Source: Calycina herbarum (taxonomy: Eukaryota; Ascomycota; Leotiomycetes; Helotiales; Pezizellaceae). Taken from it: a DNA stretch of 64,000 bases. The position numbers and the translations under genes are program-made. The notes beneath the pieces are model-generated. The model was not told where the DNA came from and made no database searches. It saw only the letters and a list, made by a program, of their open reading frames with translations. Numbering within the stretch: the stretch's first letter is position 1; every line of letters starts with the position of its first letter. Location: NCBI GenBank assembly GCA_001414485.1, contig LLEY01000077.1, forward strand, positions 1-64,000. Reading direction: 5' to 3'. Shown here piece by piece: positions 9,525 to 22,109 of the stretch.

Positions 9525-12500
9525 GATGAAGGAAGTGAGTGTGAGTCTGGTCGATATCCAGAAGGGATTATTAGATTATTGGAGAGGATGAAGAGAAAAG
9601 TTGAGAGGAATTGTCAACCTCCTTATATATCCTCAGATTCTTTTCCCACATGGCTGGACACGGTCCTCGTGTTCGCTCCATGCCTCATGGATGTTTTCCG
9701 ATTACCCTTTCTGAACAAAACGTGCATGTTCTCTTCGAGCCTGCAGATGGTGTACGCGGACGAATACCTGACCGCACGGCAAAGAACCGACCGATAAGAT
9801 CTAATCCTCTCTTGCTGCTCGGTGGAAGATTACCCCCTTTGGTTGACCAGTCCCTATGCTTAAAAAAGCGGATGGGGTTTGAGCAATGACCATGACAACA
9901 ACCCACTTCACAAGTTGACATGGTGGTGGTCGACACACCCCGCAAATAGATGTTTCTCCATCCTCGATTTCCGCAAACGGCAGCCTTATTTCCAGAAGGG
10001 GATATATGTCGAAAACTTAATTAAAGAAGCCGTAAAGTGAAGATAAAACATTACAGGGCAGACCATGAACCTACCCCAGCCCATAGACGAGCACCTTGTC
10101 TTTGTCAATATGTTTCTCGTTGTTCTGCTCATGACATGAGCTGCATTTCTTGCCTGAATTTGCCTGTATCTCTGAGATCTTGCTATCAAATTCAAAATTT
10201 TACCAACGTTTAAGTCGCTTAGATAATTGGACTCAGAGGAAGCTAAGAGTCGCGTGCAAGAGAAACAAAAAGCAGGATTATAATATTGTAGCAAGGATAA
10301 AGATATTAGAGACATGGCTGCAAAAGATAGCATGCATGTACCTGCATGAGAGTCCAATTTAGAGGCGGGTAGGATCGATAACACCGGGAGGGCACTGAGA
10401 TATTCTCCGAAAGGCTTGGGGTGAAAACCCTTGGCAAAGATCCCCCGAGGGACACGGAAAGAAAACAAAAAAAACGAACCACCGATTCTGGGATTAGGGG
10501 TCGGATTTGGGTCAGCAAGAATGTCTTGAAAAGCGATTGGTTTTGTTACCGAGCAAAGGTTACAAGTGCCGTATACGAGAAACAATCGTCTCCCTAAACT
10601 GACAAAACAGTGGCCCAGAAAACTGCTGGGACAACGATTCGTGCTTTCATCTCGGCTTCGGAGGGGTAGAAGGAGGTTGGGACAAGAAATCGACTTGAAG
10701 CATGCGAGTTGATTGTAAGTGTGGATTGTGCAGAAAAATACGGATAAACAAGGGGAAAGGGTAGCGGTAATCCCTTACACGCCGTCGTCGTCCCTAGCCC
10801 CCTGAGTCCTGACACCGCTCTTCACGATGTTGTTGTTGAAGCTTTACGCATGCGGCGTCAAGGCGGTGCCCCCATCTGTCAAATTGTCAAGGCGGCCGTT
10901 GGAACAGGCCGTGCACATGGGGCGGTTGTGGGCCCAAATGCGGCTGCTTTGCTCTTTCCACGCCATACCAGGAGATTGTGAAAGGAGGGGTGGAAAGCCA
11001 TGTGCAAGACAGGGTTACGACCCGGGAGGCTGACGACGACTTAGTCGTCACTCCATTTTACGGAGGACCTGCGATGTGAACAGTTCGTAGTTCGCAGTTC
11101 GCTGGGCGAGGAAGAACTACGAGGAAATTCGGCATAAAGACTAGAAATGGACTGCCACACAAGAATTTTGGTCAGCAGAGTACTTACTGTACGAAGAGGA
11201 GGGGTCACATTCCGCGGTCGAAATGCTGCAGGTGAAAACCAAAAGCCGGTTTGGGAGACAATCCATGCTCAATAAACACGGGCAGCTAGATTGGCCCTCC
11301 CATTACTTACTGCTTACAGAAACCAATCCAAACATTTTCCACAATACTTCGTACTCCCCGCAAGGGATCAAAACAAATATAACAAGCCCCTTATACCAAG
11401 AGTCAAAGGTCTCCCAAGAGCGTCGGGGGCGTCGAGTCGCCGCCATCTCCACAACAATCGGTCCTCCAACGATTTACCGCCATCCGCTTCTCCTGTTGTC
11501 GGTCTCCAGCAAAGGAAGCGAGTACGAAAACTGGGACTGAACGATGCCTTTCAGGGATACTGACTAGCGCGGGAGACAAAAGGCATGGCTGATGAATTTC
11601 GAGACTCTAAATCATATCATTTTTGATATTGTGCAAGTGGATATAGGCTCAAGAGCCGAAGGAACTACGCGTACAACCTTAAAAACAAGAGCCAATTTAT
11701 TACATGCATAAATCCTTAAAGTCTACCGGCCATTCAGTTCCTCTTTCGCGGGACCGGTGTGGCAGCAGGTGAGCTTGATTCTCTGCCACGAGGCGAGGAA
11801 ATGAAAATGCAAGGGTGGCTGGTAAACATGTCCAAGAACGGATACGCAATTGGAAACCAAAACGTTGATGGCTGTCAGATGTAAGCCCTAAATAAGAGAA
11901 AAAGAGGCACAGGACCGAAAAAAGGTTTCAACTTTCAAGAAAATACAATCATGCTTTCGTATCTTGGCTTGACACAACTTGAGCCTTCCAGGTTCCCCCT
12001 CTTGTCTGCACAGACTATTTAGTGTCGGAGGAGTCGTAGATATGGGGTCGGGGAGGTCGGGTATCAATAAGCTTGGACTCTGAGTCTTGACAGGATCTAA
12101 ATATATACGGATTCTTTGACAAAACATTGCAGTAGCCGGTGATCTTTCGTGGGTAAGTTATACTGGAGAACAGGTTGGAAAAAGAGGAAGATCTACAGAT
12201 CGAAACATGGGCCGTTTCAAGATCGGGACTTTGCGCGCGGGAGTTGAGAGTTGACTTGCGCTGCGTTAAAAGTAAGACACGCCATCTAAGACAATCTCGA
12301 TGAACTGCGTTACAATATTAAATAAGGCACAAATGCACACACCCAAATGTGGAGGGTAGCTTTGACTAGCTTCGTATCTCAACAACTTTGGTAGACTTGG
12401 CAACCCGGCCGAGATGCCGTTTCCCAACGTCTTGGCTGGCTAGCTGTGAGCTGCCCATTGCCGGTATGATATTTGATCCAAATTATACGCTGAAGTATTC

Positions 12501-12904
12501 GTATTCGTTGAAGCAATAACCTTAGCTGAAATTACAACTCGTTGTTCTATCTGTGCGGAAAAACTTGGAAGAACCGACCTAGATCTTTTCAAACAATAGG
12601 AATCAATTCAATTCTCCAAAATGATTTAGGATAATAATTCAAACAACGCAACAACATTTCGATGTCTATCGCAAGGCGTGCGATATGGTGCTCATCGTGA
12701 CCTATCATCTTTCCCCGCTTAACCCCGACAGCTACACCCCCACTATTAAACTACTACTTACTAATTCAACCTCTAAATGCACGTAATATGCGTCACTGAA
12801 CTCCAACTAACCTTCAGCTCTGTGGCGTGTTACATTTCCAACATTCTCCTTCCGAAATTGAACCTGCAACGCAATCCCAAATTTCATTTCACAGTATCGT
12901 CACA
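9525..12904. other. Long intergenic region between laccase and aldo-keto reductase
   Basis: The two genes diverge from this 3.4-kb region, so it holds both promoters. The longest open frame (9986-10585, - strand, 199 codons) has no recognisable domain, is rich in Ser/Leu/Cys and lacks intron-exon context, so I do not call it a gene. No repeats or RNA genes stood out. Confidence 0.5.
9621..9630 (-). promoter_or_regulatory. Probable TATA box of the laccase gene
   Basis: On the - strand the sequence reads ATATATAAGG, about 100 bp upstream of the laccase ATG at 9524. A pyrimidine-rich leader follows before the start codon. Confidence 0.6.
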
Positions 12905-14317
12905 ATGCCTCTCCTCACGCAAACCGGAAAGCCTCGAGTAATCCTAGGTCTCATGACCTTCGGCGAGGGCGACGAAGCTACTGCAAAGGGCGCCAGGATC
13001 ACAACTCTAGATGGCTTCATAAAAACCCTCGATCATTTACAAGCTGCTGGATATAACGAGGTGGATACAGCGCGTGCATATATTGGAGGAGAACAAGAGC
13101 GCTTCACCGCCAAGGCTCAATATAAAGAAAGGGGTTTGACTCTAGCGGTATGTGATACTCAACCAGATTTAGTATCCATCTCGTGGAAGAACCGAGCTTT
13201 TGAATAAGACTTTTCTGACAGAATGTTTGATGCTATTTACAGACTAAGGTTTATCCGAGAACACCGGGCATTCATAAACCCGAAGTCCTTACACAGCAGT
13301 TTGAGACGAGCTTGAAGGAACTCGGCACCGAATGCGTAGATATCTTCTATCTTCATGCGGCGGTAAGACTTCTTTCTGATACGGAGCTTTGAGCAAGTGG
13401 GCGGTAAATTGAAAGTGACTGACAATGCCTTGGAAATCTAGGACCGTTCCGTCCCGTTCCAAGAGACGCTGGCAGCTGTTGACAAGCTTCACAAGCAGTA
13501 AGTTTAACTCCGGAGAATTCGGACAATCGCTTATTTCCATATTCTAATATTCCTTCAGAGGCAAGTTTGTCCAACTTGGGCTTAGTAACTTCACGGCCTT
13601 TGAGGTTGCAGAAGTTGTGATGCACTGCAAGTATAATAACTGGGTACGTGGATTTTCCCTATTTAAACTGTTGGAGACATACAGAAAATTCGCTAGTTTG
13701 AAGCATGCAACAGTTGCATCATCCTTCAGACACTTTTATTCTTTTCATTGGTATTCTTTCTGATATTCATGCAGGTCCGACCCACCATCTATCAAGGAAT
13801 GTACAATGCCATCACCCGCTCTCTTGAACAAGAACTTATACCGGCCTGCAAGAGATACGGTCTTGACGTTGTGATTTACAATCCACTTGCTGGTGGATTG
13901 TTCTCTGGAAAATACAAGACTTCGGACATTCCAGAGGAAGGCCGATTTAGCGACAAAGGTGGACATGGGGAGATGTATCGAAAAAGATATTACAAGGATA
14001 GTACCTTTGAGGCTCTCAAAGTTATTGAGCCAGTTGTAGAGAAAGCCGGTCTTACCATGGTTGAAGTTGCTCTTCGTTGGGTCGTCAATCACTCGGCTCT
14101 GAACGTCAAGGATGGAAATGATGGAGTTATCATTGGCGTCAGTTCCATTGAACAACTTGATCAGAACTTGAAGGATTGTGAAAAGGGTCCTTTGCCAGAA
14201 GAGGTATTACAGGCCCTTGACCAGGCATGGCGTATCAGTAAACCAGACACACCCAATTACTGGCATCTTGACCTCAAGTATACCTACGATACAAGGAAGG
14301 CACTCTTCGAGGTCTAA
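12905..14317 (+). CDS. Aldo-keto reductase, AKR7 / aflatoxin-aldehyde-reductase type
   Basis: Predicted cytosolic NADPH-dependent reductase of aldehydes. Five exons (12905-13147, 13243-13362, 13442-13497, 13559-13643, 13775-14317) join in frame to 348 residues, near the family length. The AKR catalytic tetrad is visible: Asp54 and Tyr59 in VDTARAY, Lys83 in TKVYP and His119 in FYLHAA. The C-terminal half has QGMYNAITR and YNPLAGGLFSGKY, typical of the AKR7/Kv-beta branch. The start is the ATG of MPLLTQTGKPRVILG, right before the first strand; an upstream in-frame extension to 12827 looks like leader. The exact substrate cannot be read from sequence. A family-A inverted-repeat element begins 56 bp after the stop and may lie in the 3' UTR. 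Confidence 0.92.
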
Positions 14318-15937
14318 GTAGTGGGGTTCGTATCCCTCGTACAGAATACAGGGAGGGAATTTGGTTTGCCAGGCTCGTGGTGCACAGAAAAAGCGGCAGT
14401 AAATATCTCTGATTGTTCCAACTTTTTAGTTCAATTTTAGAACAATAAAACTTAATTGTTCTAAATACCTAGGGTAATATTTCAGATTGTTCCGAGTATC
14501 TAGGGTAATTACTTTGAATTGCCCAAAATAGCTGGAACAACGGCTAGGAAGGCAGGTACGAACCTAATATTTACTGCCGCTTTTACTGTCCATCGCGAGC
14601 CAGGATGTGCAATGAAGCTTAATAAATGGGGGATAACTATTGGTAAATGGAACCCAAGCACAGACTCCCGTCCACTCTATCTTCTCTACAAAGTGATCCC
14701 CCAAAACGGTTCAGTCTCGGATTCGTACAGACACTTTTGTGAAATTCCGTATCAGTAGATTCCATTCTTCATTCTTCTCCTCCAGAAGTCCGCGGGCCGG
14801 CATTTTGGCAAGATTGATGTCGTCGAAGAAGTCCCCTTTAGGAAATAAGCGAAACTATTGAAAGTCAGCATGCGGAGGAGACCTCAGAAGCGCCGCATCT
14901 CACGAAGCCCTAACCGTCAGCCACCGGGCCAAACTCGCCTCAGCTCGTGGAGATGGCTGCATTTCTCTCCTGCACGTTGCAGTGTTGCATTGAAGGAACA
15001 ATATTTGGTCAATAATGAGCACGAGAGCGTGGGAGGGTATACGTATACCTGGTACGGAGATACAGCGTCTCGCTTCACATGTCCGCACATTTCATGAATT
15101 CCCCGATGGTTTTATAGAATGTGATGTGATAGGTGATGCATGGATAATATAATTTCGGTTTTCGGGCACTCGAACGGAAGAACTAAACATCGCGAGAAAG
15201 ACGACGCAACCAAGTCATGAGAATTTAGGTACTTTGATATCTCCCAACTTTTTCAAACTTAAACAACCAATTTCTCCATCAACTGCTCTCATTGAACAGA
15301 CGTGCAAAGACACTTCAAAATAGTTGCTACTACTTTTGGCCCCAACACGTGACGTGACGTTCATTCGATGTCCGCTTCTTCAGGGAACAACGGACAACTC
15401 ACAGACTGGCGTCCTCGAATGTTGAGCCTCAATGCGAGATAGCTTCATCCCTACCTTACCTACGGACGGTACAATATGATACACATTTTCCATACAAGTA
15501 CGGCCGTACCGCCCACCTTGCTCTTAAATTTAGTAAAGTTCTCACCTCCTCCATTGGCAAAAATGCAGTTTTCCAGCACAGCCATGCTCGCGCCACGTTG
15601 GTGACGGAGTCTCGCTTTAGGCCAAACGCTACAGTGCACTATAACAAAGGTAGGCAACCGCAGAGAAAAGGTTGAAGAGGGGACTCTGAAAATTGCTACC
15701 TATCTTCTCTTCTATCACGAACTTTTCTACAGGTGAATTCATATATTTCTTCCGGTTCTGCTGCCTTAGGTCTTGTTAAATTGCGTTGCGTTGCGGCTTA
15801 ATTCACCTCTCGGCGATCTCAGTCCAATCTTACTTCCCACCAACCGAAACCTGGGAGACCTCTAATTTCTTGACGACGACTCCTCCACAACAAACATCGC
15901 CATCACAAAACAAACATCAATTGAAGAGCATTCAATT
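14318..15937. other. Intergenic: repeat element plus t-SNARE promoter
   Basis: Apart from the family-A element at 14374-14599, I see no gene. Bases 15100-15937 lie upstream of the t-SNARE gene and end in a CA-rich stretch typical of a fungal 5' leader. Short open frames at 14858-15097 and 15460-15657 have no recognisable product. Confidence 0.5.
14374..14599. mobile_element. Family-A inverted-repeat element (MITE), copy A1
   Basis: The 226-bp element starts CTCGTGGTGCACAG and ends with the complement, CTGTCCATCGCGAG. About 29-bp imperfect inverted ends include AAAAGCGGCAGTAAAT. It is flanked by an exact 5-bp duplication, CCAGG (14369-14373 and 14600-14604). The interior is AT-rich and non-coding and shares GTTCTAAATACCTAG and GGCAGGTACGAACCT with the other copies. 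It lies just downstream of the aldo-keto reductase stop codon. Confidence 0.88.
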
Positions 15938-17074
15938 ATGTCGCAATACCAGCAGTACGGCGGAAACCCATACAACGGGGGTCCAGGCGCAGAAGCTGGA
16001 TATGGCGCTCCCCAACAGGTAACCTACAGAACATCCCCTCATCCGCGCGTTGCCTTTGCGCTCGCAGCACCGCTATCGTGAAAAGCTCCAGCAACAATCT
16101 AGCTAACACCATCTCTTTTCTCCACAGGGCCATCTAGCACAGCCAAATCTTCAACATGAGATGTCCAATTATTCCGGTGCCTCCGAATACTCACAACCCG
16201 GTGCACCCGCGCATCCCTCCGCCGTCCTCACCCAACAAGACTTCCTCTCCCGAGTCGATTATGCCAAATCCGAGATTCGTAGCTTAGGCACCAATATTTC
16301 CGAGATCGCATCCCTCCATCAACGCTCCCTCAGCTCAGCAGATAACAGCACGTCGGCGCAACTCGAAGGTCTGGTCACGCAAACACAGTTGAAGAATACC
16401 CAGATTCGCGATCAGATCAAGTACCTCGAACTCGATGCGCTCAAGACGACCGATGGATCAAAATCGATCAAGAACTTGCAGTCGAAGCAGCTTAAGGAGA
16501 CGTTCCAGAGGGCGCTGCAGGATTATCAGCAAGAGGAGGTTGGATTTAGACAAAGATATCGCGAGCAAATTGCCCGACAGTTCAGAATCGTGAATCCAGA
16601 GGCGACCGAGGCTGAGGTCCAACAAGCATCCGAGTTAGATTGGGGTTCAGAAGGTGTATTCCAAACAGCTGTAAGTTACCCCTCCTCCAATCCTCGTCAC
16701 AGCATGATCCTAACAAGCCATCACAGCTCAAGAGCAACCGCACAGGACAGGCTTCATCCGTCTTGGGAGCCGTTCGAGCCCGTCACAATGAACTCCAACG
16801 CATCGAAGCAACTCTCACCGACCTCGCCGAGATGTTCCAAGACATGGCCCAAATCGTCGAAGCCCAAGATCCAGTCATCGAACACACCGAGCAAAACGCC
16901 ATGCAAACCGCTGAAGATGTCGACAAAGGAAATGATCAAATCGAACAAGCCAACAAGCATGCTCGTCGTCGTAGAAGAAATAAGTGGTGGTGCTTGTTGA
17001 TCGTGGTTCTCATCGTGTTGGCTATTGCTCTTGGTGTTGGATTGGGTGTCTATTTTACCAACAAGAAGCCTTGA
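15938..17074 (+). CDS. SSO1: Plasma-membrane t-SNARE, syntaxin SSO1/PSY1-like
   Basis: Predicted Qa-SNARE for exocytic vesicle fusion at the plasma membrane. Three exons (15938-16018, 16128-16670, 16727-17074) give 323 residues. The N-terminal 60 residues are Gln/Gly/Tyr-rich. Residues about 70-200 form the syntaxin Habc helices. The SNARE motif spans roughly 224-286, with MFQDMAQIVEAQ carrying the zero-layer Gln255. A basic stretch (HARRRRRNK) and a hydrophobic tail anchor (about 296-318) end the protein, with only KKP after the membrane segment. The first exon codes 27 residues, and its ATG is preceded by a CA-rich leader. The gene converges with the ERV41-like gene, whose stop lies 350 bp further on. 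Confidence 0.95.
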
Positions 17075-17423
17075 TAGACAGGCGGTCACTTGGTTCGTTG
17101 CACTTTTTCTGGCCTGGACTTGAATTGATGGCATTGGGGTTGGGATTGATTTGGATGGAGTTTCTACGTACATTCAAGTACAGGACTAATAGTAATCGAA
17201 GGCAGCCAAATTCCCGGGGGTTGGTTGTATTTTACCTAATGCATGAGAATACGAAAAAATAGGTTAGAGAGAGCTCTTTAGGTGTTGCAATCTTGCGAGA
17301 TTTCAATACGATGCACAGGCGACCTAGGAAGTTTTTAAATTTTCAATGTATTTTGAATTTGGGAAAATTGACCAGAAAACGCCGTGCCTAGATGATATAA
17401 AAATGAGATGAAAATTGTACAAA
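17075..17423. other. Short convergent intergenic gap
   Basis: This gap holds the 3' ends of the t-SNARE gene (+) and the ERV41-like gene (-). It is AT-rich around 17330-17410, as expected for polyadenylation regions. No gene is seen. Confidence 0.6.
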
Positions 17424-18725
17424 TCAGTCGTGGTATGAGGCTTTCCCAGTCAATACACCCTCACTCAGTCTCTTCCTCCGCTTGCCAATGACCTCGACAA
17501 ACCACTCACTCAATGTAAAACCCCAGTGGAAAGCAACCAACACACCACTGAACACATTCACAACCTTGACCACGAATCTCAAGAATCCGTCTCGGCTTTC
17601 TTCCACGGTGAGAAGCATAGGCTCGATGTCGTATTTGAAGAAGACTCCTGGGACAGAATGATCGCTGACGATGTGCGATTGCTCGGTGACAGCGTATTGG
17701 TTTGTGAAGAGAGTTTTAAGTCCATAGGAACTGCTGTCCACGGTGTAGATCGTTGGGACAACTGAGACGAAATATTGGAATTTGTGGAAGTTGTTTGGAG
17801 TTGTCGAGATGGTGCGATCGAGGGGGTTAAGGAGGGAGGGGTAGAAGGCTCCGAAAGAGAGTTCCGACACGATATGGGAGAAATTGAAAGCTATATCACC
17901 CAAAAATTAGTAAACCATCCCCACACCAAAATTTCAACAAAGACATACCAGTATGGTCCAAATGATCAGCTCCCCATTCCTGATATCCATGTCCTCGCGC
18001 AGTAATGTGGAAATCGCCCTGGACTTTGTTCACACCCAAATTCCCATAGATGCGACAACTATCTCCCTTCCCCCCCTTCAATCGTGGTGTCCTCCCAAAT
18101 TTCGCCCGTCGACTGTTTCCCGCGGCGGCAATAATATCATGAACATGTTCCTCCCCAAATCCCTCCTCATGATCATGATATCCCTCCCCCGTGTCCACCC
18201 GTCCATTCGCATCTTTGCCCAGAGAATGAACGCCCTTCTTGACCCATTGATTCCAATTCGTTGCATCCCGTTTTAACATGTCCCCTGCCAAAATTCGGTC
18301 TCCGGCAGCGTCTTGCACGTTTATGTGGATGTTGGAGCATTGCATTGCTATGACGATATCTAAGTTGATTTGCAGGCTCATGCCCACATCTTTTTCGACG
18401 GAAACGGTGTGGTTCTCGTGGCCGCGCCACCATTGGGTGAATTCGGAGAATGTGAGGAAGACGCAGACGACGAGCATTGCTACGGTCCATTTTCCGCCGC
18501 CGGAGGTACGGGTTATGTATTGGGGTTTGGATTTTGCTGGGAGTTATTGTGTTAGCTTTCAGTTCCTCATTCAAGTATCGCAGAATAAAGTGAGAGATCC
18601 AATTAACTCTATAATATATGTAGGAGTAAGGAATTAAACTTACGAAAAGCATCAAAAGCCGAAACGAGGTTACCCTTTTCCCCAAAGGCATCCTCGTCCA
18701 GACCATGATCTGCGAAACCGTTCAT
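17424..18725 (-). CDS. ERV41: ER-Golgi vesicle protein, ERV41/ERGIC2 family
   Basis: Predicted COPII vesicle membrane protein that works with Erv46 as a cargo receptor between ER and Golgi. Three exons (18725-18644, 18536-17949, 17890-17424) join in frame to 378 residues. The short cytosolic N-terminus reads AFDAFPKSKPQYITRTSGGGKWTV and leads into the first membrane helix (AMLVVCVFLTFSEF). A large lumenal domain with NQWVKKGVH and a Cys-containing YGNLGVNKVQGDFHI segment follows. The C-terminal part has VVPTIYT and PGVFFKYDIEPM, then a second membrane helix (VVNVFSGVLVAFHWGFTL). These are hallmarks of the family. The lumenal part is unusually His/Gly-rich (about DTGEGYHDHEEGFGEEHVHD). Confidence 0.92.
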
Positions 18726-19362
18726 GTCGCTCTCTCTCTCTCCTCTTTGGCTCAATCCTTTTTCTTAACACCCTCTTACATCAATTATCAATGTTTGCGC
18801 AAATCGATTTTTTTACGAGGAGGTCGTGGTGGGTGGTGGTTCGAGGTTTGGTGCTGAGCCTGGTAGAGGACACGCAACGACGCGAGGCTGAAGCCCCACT
18901 TGCCGAGTGGAAGGGTACCTGACTTGATGACTCTGTGATTGGTTGGTGAATTTGGGGGTTTCATCTGATAAACTCTCACTCTCTTTTTCATCTTGAACAT
19001 TACCATTCAACACATATTCTTGGGATGAATACTGCATATTACCAATTCTGGCAGTCGGGGTCGCGATGAGGAAATCCTTTTCAAGTTCGCTCAACGGGGT
19101 GAGGTCCAAAGCAAGTGCTTCGACAAGTCGGTTTGTATTTGTACTTTCTCTAGCTGTTAAGGATTTCTACAATTCTCCGTAATGTGCTGATCTTCACGAT
19201 TCTGTTAGAGCAGTGTGAGTATGCTTAGCACAGCCAGGGCAGATAGTTCTTGCTTTCCTCTTTGAATTTTGGTTTTCTTCCTCTGGTCATTTCAATACGA
19301 TGTTAGCGGGATTGAGGTACACCTATAAGAAGAAGTTTTAAGGGATCGAAGAGAAACGATAT
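18726..19362. other. Intergenic, ERV41-like promoter
   Basis: Bases 18726-18790 on the - strand are pyrimidine-poor leader of the ERV41-like gene, with a CT microsatellite near 18733. The rest is the 3' flank of the transcription-factor gene. No gene is seen. Confidence 0.55.
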
Positions 19363-21522
19363 TTAATTGTCCAAGATTTTGTCATCTATGGATAACCAGT
19401 TCCTGGAACGCATATCAATCTTCTCGTCCCTCAGATACCACTTGCCATCAATTCTCTGTCGCATTTGGTACAGAGTTCCATCACTGTGGTCCGAAACGTA
19501 ATTAATATCCGTCACTCGCGCCCATTCTGATGGAACAATTGCGCCGGTTGGATCTGTCAAATCTTCCAAGCCTTCTTGCTCAATCGCAATTACCCTATCA
19601 AGTACGTGGACCATTCCGGACGAGCTCTGGATCAGGTCATCCCACTTTGAAGTACTGAGGACGACTTTAAGGAACGAAGATGCTCTGGTTCGTAGCGACG
19701 GATTTCGACATTTGATGGCGAGCATATAGATTTGAAGGAATACATGCGTTGAAACTTGGTAGGTCGTTCCAGTACGCTTTTGATTTTTGGTAATGCTCTT
19801 GCCGGAGGAAAAGAATAACGAAGACATCTGCTCAAATATATGGATATATTCCTCAACGTGTACGTCGTGCTCAACTTCCTTCAATGTGAACTTTTGGGGA
19901 AGCCATATATACAAGAGCCGTTGGACAAGCTTGATGTATTTAAGTTCTTCCAATACTTCCGGGTCTTTTGTAGCCTGATGTAAAGGCTCAAATATATTGA
20001 CCCATTGTTGAATTCTATTTTGGAAGTATTGGCGTTGCAATGTTGCGGCACGGTTAATCTCGTCCTCGTCGTGAGTTAATTTATAATACTGAAATGACCG
20101 TGCTGAGTAGTGTCCATAGCAGGTGATTTGCTCCAACTCAACTGTCGCCTCAACGATGTTATTGAAGCGTTGACTTGGGGGCATATAAAGATCGACTCCA
20201 TCAATTTCAAACTCTGTCGTCTTGCCATAAACATAGAGTAATGATATCCAATTGTAAAATGAATCGTGGAAGAGGGGTGATAAAACGTTGTCGATGATGG
20301 CGTTAGGTGGCGAATTGCTGGATTTCCGAGAACGTATAATACGAATGCTAGAGTTAAAATTAGTATGTAGCCTTTCGAAAAGAGAGAATGGAGAGTAAAG
20401 GACGTGAAATTCCTTGTAACCATCAACAGCAGGAAAGCAGGAGAAAGAAGCACGAAATTGGCTGCTTACCCAGCACGTAGATGAGCAAGGGCTCCGCTTC
20501 TATTTTGGGAAAAAGCTTCTATATTGAAAAACATTTGGCAGGCGCCTAGTAGGGCTACGGTTGACAACCTTCGATCGGAACCTTGAGCTGTGAGTAAACC
20601 AATCGCGCGGTTATAATGAGTTAGGGTGGTCTGATAAGAGACGGCAGCAAGACCATCTTTCTGCTGCATTTTCAGCGCGAAGGTTTCCACGAGACTGACC
20701 ACAAATTAGTATGTTTTCAAGGAGGGAGATGCCAGAGAGCCAAGAAGATGCAAATATGTGAGCGAGTTGCTCATTACTCTCCGGCACTCTTCTTTCTGAT
20801 TGTGCGAGAGAGTTACAGATATATGTAGCTATTTTACTAGAAGGTTTAGGAAAAGCAAGAAATTGAGGGTTTGGTTCTTCTAGACTTTCTCGGATAGAGC
20901 ATTTCGAATAATGAGGTAGAAGGGAAGGGTGCCGGAAAGGGATGGCCAATCCTCTTATCTGATATGAGGGGGGATTTAAATTACTTACTTCCCGACAGCA
21001 AGGAGAGAGTGCCAAACGACTGGCTCGGAAAGTGACAGCGGCGACATAGCCAATTCCCATACTCTATCATCAGATGGGCCTGACATTCGCCTCAAAGTCT
21101 TTATTAATTGCAATTCAACTTGTTTGGTATGATCGACCGAGCCTGTAATGGTTCTAGGTGTTCTGGCTGGTTTTTCTTGAAGAGGGCGAAGACTAGCTGT
21201 TTGCTGTGGCTTCGATCCGTAACCTGGACAATGATAACCGGCAATCAAACATCTTGCACCTGATTAAAATTAGTATGAATGTGATGGGATTGGAAATGTA
21301 TAAAACAACATGCAGGCTTTGCTTCGTCGCATTTGATATGTCGATTCCTGCATGTGATATGTGTATTAGCTAATACCCTTTAAGTAAACATAGAAATGCA
21401 GCGAGATTGACTGACTTGCACGTTTTACAGCCACTTTTGCTCTTGAAATTTCCTTTTCTCGTATGCTTTTGTTTTGGTTGACCAAGGTCGACAGTAAACG
21501 GAGTCAGCATCATTTTTTCCAT
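19363..21522 (-). CDS. Zn2Cys6 fungal transcription factor
   Basis: Predicted nuclear DNA-binding regulator with unknown targets. Five exons (21522-21416, 21347-21310, 21259-20989, 20694-20470, 20347-19363) join in frame to 541 residues. The zinc cluster is perfect: Cys32, 35, 42, 49, 52 and 59 follow C-x2-C-x6-C-x6-C-x2-C-x6-C. It is split by two introns; the second interrupts the codon of Cys49, and the exon between them is only 38 nt. That second intron has a weak GTTGTT donor. The middle region has LLAVGN and HYNRAIGLL, then ALAHLRAGIRIIRSR, typical of the fungal-specific TF (MHR-like) domain. Intron 3 is 294 bp, long for this window. The C-terminal half is a helical domain without a DNA-binding motif. 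No linked pathway genes identify a target. Confidence 0.88.
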
Positions 21523-22109
21523 GGTGTTCGATAAAGCAGCATGGCCTTGAAGGTGTGTGATGTCTACCTAGGCACGAGCAATGAGCCTCCGAAAGATATA
21601 AACAAGGTAATGAATGGCCTTGCCAGTTTGGGATCAATCTCCGCCCATCAACTCCGTCGCGACCGCCGGGTGCATTGCTGTACTGTAACTGGTCAGATCG
21701 TCTCCAGACTTTCCAGGTTCCTAGTCCACGTTGACTAAGCTTCAGTATGCATACAAGTACCTACCAGTCAGGGGAACGAGAAAATATAGGTGGAGCTAGA
21801 AATTGAAGCAGTAGGCCCCGGTGTTGATGTCTAGAGAAAAGGATGAGGATATTTTAGAACAGTAGCTGTCGCTTGCTGCAGCTGCGAGGCTGAATTCTGC
21901 AACATGTCCAAATCTGGCATGCACCTCAGCAACAGGGGTTATTTACATACACGTGACCTACCTCGTACTGCAGCCACCAATTAAACCGTTCGCCTAAAAA
22001 GCTGACAAAACTATCTCTCCTTTCTTACATGTTTTCAAACCTCCTTCTTCTCTTAGAAGAGTAAAGCTTTCTTCTACCTTTTTATAAAAAGAATTTAAAA
22101 TACGTTCAC

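Noticed and set aside
9986..10585. 199-codon open frame on the - strand
   Set aside because: No domain, biased composition and no supporting intron-exon structure. It lies in the shared promoter region of laccase and aldo-keto reductase.
17896..18706. Second - strand open frame overlapping the ERV41-like gene (18173-18706)
   Set aside because: It is a shadow in another frame; the ERV41 motifs lie in the chosen frame.
20703..20988. Coding-looking stretch (ESLEEPNPQF...) within transcription-factor intron 3
   Set aside because: I tried a middle exon, but no donor of the right phase follows. Direct joining of the flanking exons gives the expected middle-region sequence LLAVGNLVETF.
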